Part shown: positions 1 to 6,642 of the stretch, in pieces
Layout of the letters: each line of letters begins with the position of its first letter
Numbering within the stretch: position 1 is the stretch's first letter
Assembly (NCBI GenBank): GCA_007132255.1
Contig: SLOZ01000023.1
Span: forward strand, 1 to 12,073
Origin: Limnochordia bacterium
Lineage (GTDB): Bacteria > Bacillota > Limnochordia > Darwinibacteriales > B1SED10-159
Length of the DNA: 12,073 nucleotides
Reading direction: 5' to 3'
Notes under the pieces: generated by a model
Told to the model about the DNA's origin: nothing
The model's database searches: none
Seen by the model: only the letters and a program-made list of their open reading frames with translations
Program-made: the position numbers and the translations under genes

Positions 1-191
1 CTGAGTACCTGATGCCAAGCTTGAGGTTGACGAACGCGTCGATGCAGTGCTCAGAAAACCATCACAGAAGAGAAATAGCCTCCGTGGCCAGGTGATGGTC
101 GTGGAACAGATGGTGCCAGATCGCTGCGGGGACGCGAAGCGACCACGTTCGCAGCAGGTTTGCTCGACGGGCTTACCTGTCTGAGAAACAA
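1..191. other. Left-edge stretch without a convincing gene
   Basis: No reading frame here has both a credible start and a ribosome binding site. The longest plus-strand frame is open from 5 to a TGA at 182-184 and is preceded by a TGA at 2-4. Its first residues read VPDAKLEVDERVDAVL, which resembles the PD-x4-VDE tail seen near the C-terminus of the S41 protease encoded just downstream. It may be a decayed or frameshifted end of an upstream gene, or chance. No RNA gene, repeat or terminator hairpin was seen. Confidence 0.4.
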
Positions 192-221
192 TTGGACAAA
201 TCAGCAAGAAACCGGTAGAAT
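192..221 (+). promoter_or_regulatory. Sigma-A-type promoter for the ctp operon
   Basis: A -35-like TTGGAC (192-197) and a -10-like TAGAAT (216-221) are separated by 18 bp. The first matches TTGACA at four positions and the second matches TATAAT at five. Transcription would begin near 228, giving a leader of about 95 nt before the preferred ATG at 324. No operator-like palindrome was recognised. It is the only promoter-like element seen ahead of the three envelope genes. Confidence 0.5.
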
Positions 222-323
222 AAAACCGAAAACCATTATCATCAAGAAAATGGCTTGTCAACTCTGTTTCTTTTCGCCACCACCGGCGGAACGAGCAGTT
301 CTCCAAAGGATGGTGATTATTCG

Positions 324-1520
324 ATGAAACGGTGGCGTTCTGTCTTAGTAGTTTTTTTGGTGGTCCTAGCAGCGGGAGGTCTTTTTGGTGCTCTCTATCC
401 ACACGTATGGGCCAGTCCCGATGGCGACCAAGACTTAGGGTCCGTCTTAGAGGTGATAGGGCTCCTCAACACGCGATATTACTATCAACCCATCAGTACA
501 TTCGATCTGCTCGATAGTTACAATCGCAAAGGGAATATCAACGGGATGCTGCGCGATGCCTTGGAGGATCCATACACGCGCTACATGACACCGCAGGCGT
601 TCGATCAAATGATGACAAGTACCCGCGGTGAGTACGGTGGTATTGGAATTGTGGTAGGAATGCAGGACGACCAACTGACTGTGGTTTCTCCATTTAAAGG
701 TACACCGGGTGACCGCGCCGGTCTGCGCGCTGGCGATCGCATTCGTGCCATTGACGGCCGACCCACGACCTATATGAGCTTAGATGAAGCGGTCAGCCTG
801 ATGCGCGGTCCGCAGGGTGAAGACATCACGCTCACGATCGGGCGCGGTGATACGGAGTTTGACGTCTATATTGTCCGCGACATCATCAATGTTGTTTCTG
901 TGGAAGAACCGAAGATGTTGGAGCACCAGATTGGATATATTAAGATGACGAATTTTTCGGAGCGAACGCATGATGAACTTTTGGAAGGCTTAGCGCAGTT
1001 GGATGAACAGGATATGCAGGGTTTGATTTTGGACTTGCGATTCAATCCCGGTGGAACTCTAGGCGCAGCCATCCAGGTGGCTGATACCTTCATCGCACAA
1101 GGACCTTTAGTGTTCTTGGAGGATCGAGATGGTAATCGCTCCCCATATATGGCCGATGCCAGAGGCACCCGTGAGCCACTGCCCATGGCTGTGCTCATAA
1201 ATGGATCCAGTGCCAGTGCATCCGAGATTGTTGCCGGCGCCTTGCAGGACAATGGTCTGGCTGTTCTTGTGGGAAGTAAGACCTTTGGCAAAGGTTTGGT
1301 GCAGTCACTGCATCCGCTGCGCGATGGAAGCGCATTAACCATCACTGAGCAAGGCTATCTCACATCGGGCGGACGGAATATCAATACATTAGGAATCGAG
1401 CCTGATGTGTTCGTAGAAGTTGATGAGGAAGCGGAAGAAGCACTATATCTTGGCGACGAAGAAGTTGTCGACGAGCAGTTGAACCAAGCTATCGAGATCA
1501 TCCTCGAAGCGCTGAGGTGA
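324..1520 (+). CDS. ctpA: S41-family C-terminal processing peptidase with PDZ domain (CtpA/CtpB-like)
   Basis: A membrane-anchored serine protease of family S41 that cleaves substrates near their C-termini outside the cytoplasmic membrane. I chose ATG 324 (398 aa) over the longer TTG 255 because it has GGTGA seven bases upstream and begins directly with a signal-anchor (MKRWRSVLVVFLVV, hydrophobic about 6-28). TTG 255 has no ribosome binding site and adds an unlikely Ser/Thr-rich leader. A PDZ domain spans about 104-175 (YGGIGIVVG, then the AGLRAGDRI loop). The protease core is about 200-370. The family Ser-Lys dyad is visible: Ser298 within SASASEI and Lys323 within TFGKG, with the same 25-residue spacing as Ser430/Lys455 of E. 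coli Prc. Length is normal for CtpA. It is the first gene of an apparent operon with the PDZ membrane protein and the deacetylase. Substrates cannot be read from the sequence; relatives act on cell-wall hydrolases or signalling proteins. Confidence 0.93.
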   Translation: MKRWRSVLVVFLVVLAAGGLFGALYPHVWASPDGDQDLGSVLEVIGLLNTRYYYQPISTFDLLDSYNRKGNINGMLRDALEDPYTRYMTPQAFDQMMTSTRGEYGGIGIVVGMQDDQLTVVSPFKGTPGDRAGLRAGDRIRAIDGRPTTYMSLDEAVSLMRGPQGEDITLTIGRGDTEFDVYIVRDIINVVSVEEPKMLEHQIGYIKMTNFSERTHDELLEGLAQLDEQDMQGLILDLRFNPGGTLGAAIQVADTFIAQGPLVFLEDRDGNRSPYMADARGTREPLPMAVLINGSSASASEIVAGALQDNGLAVLVGSKTFGKGLVQSLHPLRDGSALTITEQGYLTSGGRNINTLGIEPDVFVEVDEEAEEALYLGDEEVVDEQLNQAIEIILEALR

Positions 1521-1590
1521 TGGTGCTGACAGGGGTACCCGGATCCTCGACAGTGCAGTTGTCTTGACATGCTCATGACGCTCGTTTGTT

Positions 1591-1598
1591 GGAGGTGA
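1591..1598 (+). promoter_or_regulatory. Ribosome binding site that fixes a TTG start at 1604
   Basis: GGAGGTGA lies five bases before TTG 1604. The in-frame upstream start codons TTG 1586, TTG 1589 and GTG 1595 either precede this site or fall inside it and have no comparable site of their own. TTG 1604 is therefore the best-supported start for the PDZ membrane protein, six codons shorter than the longest open frame. Confidence 0.7.
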
Positions 1599-1603
1599 GC
1601 GGG

Positions 1604-2860
1604 TTGGAGGAGCTGTATAGTCTTTTGCGTGCTCTTCTGGGGATGCTTCCACGCATGGTGAGCGATGGTGGCTTTCTGGTATTTCTGCTGTTGATCATGG
1701 TACTGGTGTACAGCCAGTATAAGCGTGCGCTTCGGTTGGAGTACCATGTATTTGGGCGGCTCCGTGATACACCTTTGGCACTCACGATGCAGGCGTTGGG
1801 CTACGGGCTGCTCGGTGGCCTCGTGGCTACCATTTTGTTTGTAGTCTTGGGCCTGTCACTGAGCGGAGCTGGCATCATCTATATTTTCCTGTTAGCTGTC
1901 CTTCTGGCCATGCTGCATCCGCGCTACATGTGCTTTTCCTATGCCGGGGGGCTTGTCAGCCTAGCGCATTTGCTGTTCGGCTTTCCAGAGGTTCATGTCC
2001 CTGTGATTATGGCTTTGGTAGCTGTTTTGCACCTTGTAGAGGCACTTCTCATTCGTCTTCAAGGCCATCGTTTGGCGACTCCCGTTTATGTTAAGCACAC
2101 GAACGGTTCCGTGGTTGGCGGCTTTTTGATGCAAAAATTCTGGCCGCTGCCGTTTGTGGCCCTGATGGCCGTGGTGATGTTAGAAAGTGCCATGGACTTT
2201 CATACCCTACCCATGCCGGACTGGTGGCCGCTGATGCGACCAGCCATGCCGGTACCCGGTGGACATTCTATGGTGTTTTTTCTCATTCCGGTCGTGGCGG
2301 TGCTTGGCTATGGTGATATGGCTGTCACTTCGTCTCCGCAAGCAAAAGCCCGTTTGTCGGCACTGTATTTAACGGTATTCAGTTTCGTGTTATTGGTTCT
2401 GGCCTTAGCCGCCACCCGCTATCCGTGGATGGCGTGGACGGCAGCGCTGTTTGCGCCCATTGGCCATGAATGGGTCATTCATCGGGGTCAGCGTCGTGAG
2501 CAGGAGCGACCACCGGTCTTTACTACCGAGCACGGTCTCATGGTCTTGGATGTCCATCCTTATACGCCAGCGGCGAAGATGGAACTACGGCCTGGCGATG
2601 TTATTCAGAGCATCAATGGCAGCGCTGTGAACAATCCCAAGGAACTTTTAGAACAGATCACCCCCTGGATTATCGATCCTGTCCTCGAAGTGCAGAATAT
2701 GCTGGATGGCAGCGAGGTGCGTCGGATTCAGTTCAAGGGTAAGCTGCCACCCGTAGGCATTATCCCTGTACCAGATCCGAATCAGGGAGGCTTTATGGGG
2801 ATGGATGGAGAATCTTTGATTACGTGGGTGCAGAAGAGGCTGCGTGGCGGAAAGGGGTAA
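1604..2860 (+). CDS. Polytopic membrane protein with C-terminal PDZ domain (MinJ-like)
   Basis: A 418-residue integral membrane protein. Roughly eight or nine hydrophobic stretches are visible, around residues 22-38, 66-86, 90-106, 112-126, 131-150, 180-194, 222-241, 251-270 and 274-287. A single PDZ domain follows at about 305-375, recognisable from GLMVLDVHPYTPAAK and then LRPGDVIQSINGS. This layout, and its place directly after a ctp gene and close to uvrBA, match Bacillus MinJ (YvjD), which links DivIVA to MinD when the division site is chosen. The sequence alone cannot prove that role. The start is TTG 1604, set by GGAGGTGA. There are 83 bp after the protease gene and no convincing promoter or terminator between, so co-transcription is likely. 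The stop is four bases before the ATG of the deacetylase gene, so translation is probably coupled. Family assignment is fairly sure; the division role is inferred from synteny. Confidence 0.8.
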   Translation: MEELYSLLRALLGMLPRMVSDGGFLVFLLLIMVLVYSQYKRALRLEYHVFGRLRDTPLALTMQALGYGLLGGLVATILFVVLGLSLSGAGIIYIFLLAVLLAMLHPRYMCFSYAGGLVSLAHLLFGFPEVHVPVIMALVAVLHLVEALLIRLQGHRLATPVYVKHTNGSVVGGFLMQKFWPLPFVALMAVVMLESAMDFHTLPMPDWWPLMRPAMPVPGGHSMVFFLIPVVAVLGYGDMAVTSSPQAKARLSALYLTVFSFVLLVLALAATRYPWMAWTAALFAPIGHEWVIHRGQRREQERPPVFTTEHGLMVLDVHPYTPAAKMELRPGDVIQSINGSAVNNPKELLEQITPWIIDPVLEVQNMLDGSEVRRIQFKGKLPPVGIIPVPDPNQGGFMGMDGESLITWVQKRLRGGKG

Positions 2861-2864
2861 TGCA

Positions 2865-4055
2865 ATGAAACGCGGGAGACAAAATCCTTGGGCAGTGGCA
2901 GTTCTGGTTCTCATGGCCGGAGTTCTAGTCATCGGCCTGTCGTTGGTGGTCATTGCGAATCGCGATTCGGATCCACCAGCTCAACCGGAAGTGCCGGCCT
3001 TGTATCTCGAAGACCTGCGTTTGGCTAATCCCCTTGATATGCAGGCGTTTTGGCGTGAGCAGGGTTTTATCCCTGTGGAACGCAACTACGAAGAGTTTCG
3101 CAGGCAGGATTGGGCCGCCGATCAATGGGTGCACTGGACACAACGGATGACCGATTGGCATCTGGTGCCGTTCCGGCCTGACAGCAATTATCAAGATGCC
3201 CTCGGGAAACTGGTTACCCAGTTAGTTTCCGGTGGTTTGACGCTCCAAATGGATCAGCGAGGCCAGCGTGTCCATGTGTCGCTGTTTGAGTCGATCCCTT
3301 TAGTTCAGCAGCGAATGGAACTAGAAGTATGGTCATTCCAGCGACAGACACCAGCCGTCTACGATCCAGACTTTGAAGGTGGTCGTTTAGCTATTGTGAT
3401 TGATGACTGGGGTTATTCTTCAGCAGCTATGCAGCCGCTGTTTGATTTCCCTTATCCGTTGACGTTTGCTGTACTGCCGCATTTGGCGGAGTCGGAGGCT
3501 GCGGTATTTCGCGGCCGTGAAGTTGCCCATGAAATTATCCTCCATCAGCCCATGGAGGCGCTCAATGCCGATATGGACCCCGGACCGGGAGCCATCTATG
3601 TGGGTATGAGCAGGGAAGAGATTGAAGAACAGCTGCAGAAAAACCTGGCCAGTCTCGGCCAGGTTGTAGGTGTGAATAATCACATGGGATCGCGGGCTAC
3701 CAGTGACGAGACGACCATGCTGCATGTCCTGAACTATCTTAAGGGCGAGGGGCTCTATTTTCTCGACAGCCTGACATCCCATGATAGTGTTGTGGTCGAT
3801 GTAGCTGAACGCGTCGGGATTCCGTATGCCGTGAATCGGATATTCCTCGATAACATCAATGAAACGGACGAGGTTATGGATCAAATCCGCAGGGCACTGC
3901 AGCGAACCGGTGATGAGCCCGAGATGGTTGCCATAGGCCACGTTCGACCGCGTACAGCCGACGCTCTCTGGGGCATGATTCCTGAGTTGGTTGACGCGGG
4001 CGTTGAACTGGTTCCTGTGTCGGCGCTGCTCATCGTTCCTGATAGCGCCGAATAG
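2865..4055 (+). CDS. Divergent polysaccharide deacetylase (YibQ/Polysacc_deac_2 type), membrane-anchored
   Basis: A 396-residue protein with an N-terminal membrane anchor (about residues 9-31), a linker domain (about 45-165) with no motif I recognise, and a C-terminal deacetylase-like fold (about 172-392). Motifs seen are LAIVIDDWGY with Asp180-Asp181, FAVLPH, ILHQPME with His227, NNHMGS with His273, YFLDS, and a late GHVRPRT. These are typical of the divergent family to which E. coli YibQ belongs; its substrate is not well established. Asp181, His227 and His273 could bind metal, which is inference. ATG 2865 is preferred to GTG 2844 because GGAAAGGGG lies seven bases upstream and the start follows the preceding stop by only four bases. 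In proteobacteria this family often sits beside envC and ctpA, so its link to a ctp protease here suggests a shared role in peptidoglycan remodelling or envelope separation. The 3' end overlaps the convergent ppa gene by 26 bp. Confidence 0.88.
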   Translation: MKRGRQNPWAVAVLVLMAGVLVIGLSLVVIANRDSDPPAQPEVPALYLEDLRLANPLDMQAFWREQGFIPVERNYEEFRRQDWAADQWVHWTQRMTDWHLVPFRPDSNYQDALGKLVTQLVSGGLTLQMDQRGQRVHVSLFESIPLVQQRMELEVWSFQRQTPAVYDPDFEGGRLAIVIDDWGYSSAAMQPLFDFPYPLTFAVLPHLAESEAAVFRGREVAHEIILHQPMEALNADMDPGPGAIYVGMSREEIEEQLQKNLASLGQVVGVNNHMGSRATSDETTMLHVLNYLKGEGLYFLDSLTSHDSVVVDVAERVGIPYAVNRIFLDNINETDEVMDQIRRALQRTGDEPEMVAIGHVRPRTADALWGMIPELVDAGVELVPVSALLIVPDSAE

Positions 4056-4512
4056 CCGCTTCGATGGTTGCGACGGCATCGGCTCTTGGCTGCCATTCAC
4101 CGATCTCTGTCTTTTTTTGTTCGAGGTCCTTATAGACCTTGAAGAAGTGGGTCATTTCACGAAGCAGATGTTCGGGAACGTCGGCGAGTTGACTCACCCA
4201 ATTCCATTGTGGATCGCTTACGGGCACGCACAGAATCTTCTGGTCGGGCCCTTTTTCGTCCCACATTTCGAACATGCCGATGGGCTTCACGCGGATATAG
4301 CACCCGGGAAACGTCGCTTCGCCCACCAGTACTAACGCGTCCAGTTCATCGCCATCTTCGGCCAGGGTCTCAGGAAAATACCCGTAATCCGCTGGATAAT
4401 GAACCGATGAGAACAGCATGCGGTCAAGATAGAACCGCCCGTCTTCTTTGTTATACTCGTATTTGTTGCGGCTGCCTTTGGGGATTTCGACCATCACAAG
4501 AATACTCTCCAT
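4030..4512 (-). CDS. ppa: Inorganic pyrophosphatase, family I (soluble)
   Basis: This cytoplasmic enzyme hydrolyses pyrophosphate to two phosphates, which pulls nucleic-acid, protein and cofactor synthesis forward. At 160 aa it is short but normal for a bacterial family I enzyme. The signature DGDELDA is present at 54-60 with Asp53, Asp55 and Asp58. By comparison with the E. coli enzyme the other active-site residues are kept: Lys17, Glu19, Arg31, Tyr39, Tyr43, Asp85, Asp90, Lys92, Tyr127 and Lys128. GAGGAGGG (4519-4526 on the complementary strand) lies six bases ahead of the ATG. The gene is divergent from uvrB across 141 bp and convergent with the deacetylase gene, overlapping its last 26 bp. 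I see no clear promoter of its own, although one must lie in the divergent region. It looks like a housekeeping gene placed against the direction of its neighbours. Confidence 0.96.
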   Translation of the reverse strand: MESILVMVEIPKGSRNKYEYNKEDGRFYLDRMLFSSVHYPADYGYFPETLAEDGDELDALVLVGEATFPGCYIRVKPIGMFEMWDEKGPDQKILCVPVSDPQWNWVSQLADVPEHLLREMTHFFKVYKDLEQKKTEIGEWQPRADAVATIEAAIRRYQER

Positions 4513-4551
4513 AATGAACCCTCCTCAAAAAGGATCTTTGTCAGTGGATGG

Positions 4552-4565
4552 CGAACATACGTATG
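4552..4565 (+). promoter_or_regulatory. Candidate LexA (SOS) box upstream of uvrB
   Basis: CGAACATACGTATG matches 12 of 14 positions of the Bacillus-type LexA consensus CGAAC-RNRY-GTTYC. The mismatches are at positions 12 and 14, in the right half-site. Its last ten bases, CATACGTATG, form a perfect palindrome. The site lies 23 bp upstream of the uvrB -10 element and abuts the expected -35 region, where LexA binding would block RNA polymerase. uvrB is a classic SOS gene in this phylum. The imperfect right half-site keeps this tentative. Confidence 0.5.
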
Positions 4566-4585
4566 GTGTTTGGCGCGCCCGCTGA

Positions 4586-4594
4586 TGGTATACT
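4586..4594 (+). promoter_or_regulatory. Extended -10 promoter for uvrBA
   Basis: TGGTATACT is an extended -10 of the TGn-TATAAT type with five of six -10 matches. The region 17 bp upstream (4566-4571, GTGTTT) is a poor -35, which fits an extended -10 promoter. Transcription would start near 4601, about 53 nt before the uvrB ATG. GTATAC at its centre is palindromic, so a reverse-direction promoter for ppa nearby is possible but was not resolved. Confidence 0.5.
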
Positions 4595-4653
4595 ATTCTT
4601 GAATTTATGCTTGTTTCCTACAACGTTGTGGTTAGTTTGGGGGAGGAGTTTCC

Positions 4654-6642
4654 ATGAAACACAAACCATTCCGGGTTGTTGCCGATTATGAGCCGGCCGG
4701 CGACCAGCCCAATGCCATTGCACAATTGGTGGACGGTGTGCAGAAGCCTTTGCGAGCTCAGACACTGTTAGGTGTAACCGGATCCGGGAAGACTTACACA
4801 ATGGCTAAGATCGTTGAAGCTGTTCAAAAGCCAACGCTGGTCATAGCCCACAACAAAACACTGGCTGCTCAATTGTGCAGCGAGTTCCGTGAGTTTTTCC
4901 CGGACAATGCTGTTCACTACTTTGTCAGCTATTATGACTATTACCAACCAGAGGCGTATGTGCCACAAAGTGACACCTATATCGAAAAGGATTCCAGTAT
5001 CAACGACGAGATTGATCGTCTGCGGCATGCTGCCACCAGTGCATTGTTCGAACGCCGCGATGTTATCATTGTGGCCAGTGTATCCTGCATCTACGGCTTA
5101 GGATCTCCGGAAGATTATATGGGCATGACACTATCCCTAGAAAACGGTGAGTTTCGCGACCGTGATCACATCTTGCGGCGCTTAGTTGGGATTCAGTATG
5201 AACGCAACGACATTGGCTTTCGGCGTGGGACCTTCCGTGTCCGCGGTGACGTCATCGAGATCATCCCTGCGTATGAAGAAAATGTTATGCGCATTGAGTT
5301 GTTTGGGGATGAAGTTGAACGCATCCTAGAATTAGATCCTGTTACTGGTGAGATCATGGGGGAACAGGATGCTGTAACCATTTATCCGGCGTCACACTTT
5401 GTGACATCCGAAGATAAACTGAAACGGGCCGTCGTTAACATTGAAGAGGAGTTAGACGTGCGCTTGCGGGAACTAAAAGCACAAGATAAGCTCTTGGAGG
5501 CCCAACGCCTAGAGCAGCGTACCCGCTACGACTTAGAGATGCTGCGAGAGGTAGGTTACTGCACCGGTGTGGAAAACTATGCGCGCCATCTTGCAGGTCG
5601 CGATGCTGGTGCAACGCCTGCTACACTTTTAGACTATTTCCCCAAGGATTTCTTGATGTTCATTGACGAGTCCCATGTGACGGTTCCCCAGGTGCGGGGT
5701 ATGTACTTCGGTGACCGCTCGCGCAAAGAAACGTTGGTGAACTATGGGTTCCGGCTGCCGTCGGCCTTGGATAATCGGCCGCTGACGTTCGATGAGTTCG
5801 AGCGCCATATCAACCAGGTGGTGTTTGTTTCGGCGACCCCTGGACCGTATGAAGGGCAGCATACGGAGCAGGTTGTGGAACAGATTATTCGGCCCACGGG
5901 TCTTGTGGACCCAGAGGTGGTTGTGCGCCCGGTTAAGGGCCAAATTGATGACCTTCTGGATGAAATCCACACCGTCGTGGCCCGAGGCGAACGGGTTTTG
6001 GTCACTACGTTGACCAAAAAGATGGCCGAAGACCTTACCGATTATTTCGCTGATGTGGGAATCAAGGTTCGGTATCTCCATTCGGATATTGATGCCTTGG
6101 AGCGCATCGAAATTCTCCGCGATCTGCGCAGTGGTGTTTTTGATGTCCTTGTGGGAATTAACCTGCTCCGTGAAGGGTTGGATTTGCCAGAAGTTTCCTT
6201 AGTGGCCATCCTTGACGCCGACAAAGAAGGGTTTCTGCGCTCAGAAACGTCACTGGTTCAAACCATTGGACGGGCAGCCCGCAATGTATTGGGGCGGGTT
6301 GTTATGTATGCAGATCGGATCACAGACTCCATGCGACGGGCTATCGATGAGACGGAACGACGGCGACAGCTGCAAACAGAGTTCAACCAAGAGCACGGCA
6401 TAACGCCTGCCAGTATTCGCAAGGCGATCAAGGACATTGGCCAGGTGCAGCACGCAGCGGAATCGGAGCCGGCCTACGCTGGCAAAAAAGGCAAAGTTAT
6501 CGATTATAAGCAGCTAGCATCCTATATTAAGGAACTGGAAGTACAGATGCACGAGGCTGCCAAAGAACTGGAATTTGAAAAGGCAGCATCACTGCGGGAT
6601 GAGATCCGCCAGCTGCGTGAGGAAATGGGGTTAGTAACATGA
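4654..6642 (+). CDS. uvrB: UvrABC system protein B (excinuclease subunit UvrB)
   Basis: UvrB is the damage-verifying, helicase-like subunit of nucleotide excision repair. It is loaded by UvrA, probes the DNA by inserting a beta-hairpin, then recruits UvrC. The 662-residue length is standard. Motifs seen in order: Walker A GVTGSGKT (40-47), the Tyr-rich beta-hairpin YYDYYQPEAYVP (93-104), helicase motif II DESH (338-341), motif VI QTIGRAARN (536-544), and a C-terminal UVR domain (about 623-660) that contacts UvrC. GGAGGAG (4642-4648) lies five bases ahead of the ATG. Control is probably by the LexA-like box and extended -10 in the 141-bp region shared with ppa. The stop overlaps the uvrA start as ATGA, so the two are translationally coupled. 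No motif is missing. Confidence 0.99.
   Translation: MKHKPFRVVADYEPAGDQPNAIAQLVDGVQKPLRAQTLLGVTGSGKTYTMAKIVEAVQKPTLVIAHNKTLAAQLCSEFREFFPDNAVHYFVSYYDYYQPEAYVPQSDTYIEKDSSINDEIDRLRHAATSALFERRDVIIVASVSCIYGLGSPEDYMGMTLSLENGEFRDRDHILRRLVGIQYERNDIGFRRGTFRVRGDVIEIIPAYEENVMRIELFGDEVERILELDPVTGEIMGEQDAVTIYPASHFVTSEDKLKRAVVNIEEELDVRLRELKAQDKLLEAQRLEQRTRYDLEMLREVGYCTGVENYARHLAGRDAGATPATLLDYFPKDFLMFIDESHVTVPQVRGMYFGDRSRKETLVNYGFRLPSALDNRPLTFDEFERHINQVVFVSATPGPYEGQHTEQVVEQIIRPTGLVDPEVVVRPVKGQIDDLLDEIHTVVARGERVLVTTLTKKMAEDLTDYFADVGIKVRYLHSDIDALERIEILRDLRSGVFDVLVGINLLREGLDLPEVSLVAILDADKEGFLRSETSLVQTIGRAARNVLGRVVMYADRITDSMRRAIDETERRRQLQTEFNQEHGITPASIRKAIKDIGQVQHAAESEPAYAGKKGKVIDYKQLASYIKELEVQMHEAAKELEFEKAASLRDEIRQLREEMGLVT

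Noticed and set aside
2..4. TGA read as glycine (recoded genetic code), which would extend the left-edge frame
   Set aside because: TGA is the genuine stop of the protease, ppa, uvrB, uvrA and uvrC genes here, so the code is standard.
255..323. TTG start at 255 giving a 421-residue S41 protease
   Set aside because: It has no ribosome binding site and adds a non-conserved leader before an obvious signal-anchor that begins at ATG 324.
1533..1544. GGGGTACCCGGATCC-like palindromic patch after the protease gene
   Set aside because: The self-complementary core is only 8 bp with no loop or T-run, so it is neither a terminator nor a recognisable operator.
1564..1592. TTGACA at 1564-1569 as a -35 box for an internal promoter before the MinJ-like gene
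   Set aside because: The position 17 bp downstream (TGTTGG) is not a usable -10, and shifting the spacing by one base does not help.
866..1747. Minus-strand open frames of 130-159 codons across the protease gene and the following gap
   Set aside because: They have low-complexity Ser/Thr/Arg-rich compositions typical of shadow frames and lie opposite conserved coding sequence.
3420..4335. Open frames opposite the deacetylase gene (3420-4100, minus strand) and opposite ppa (3991-4335, plus strand)
   Set aside because: They are antisense to genes with clear family motifs, have no ribosome binding sites and encode sequences without recognisable domains.
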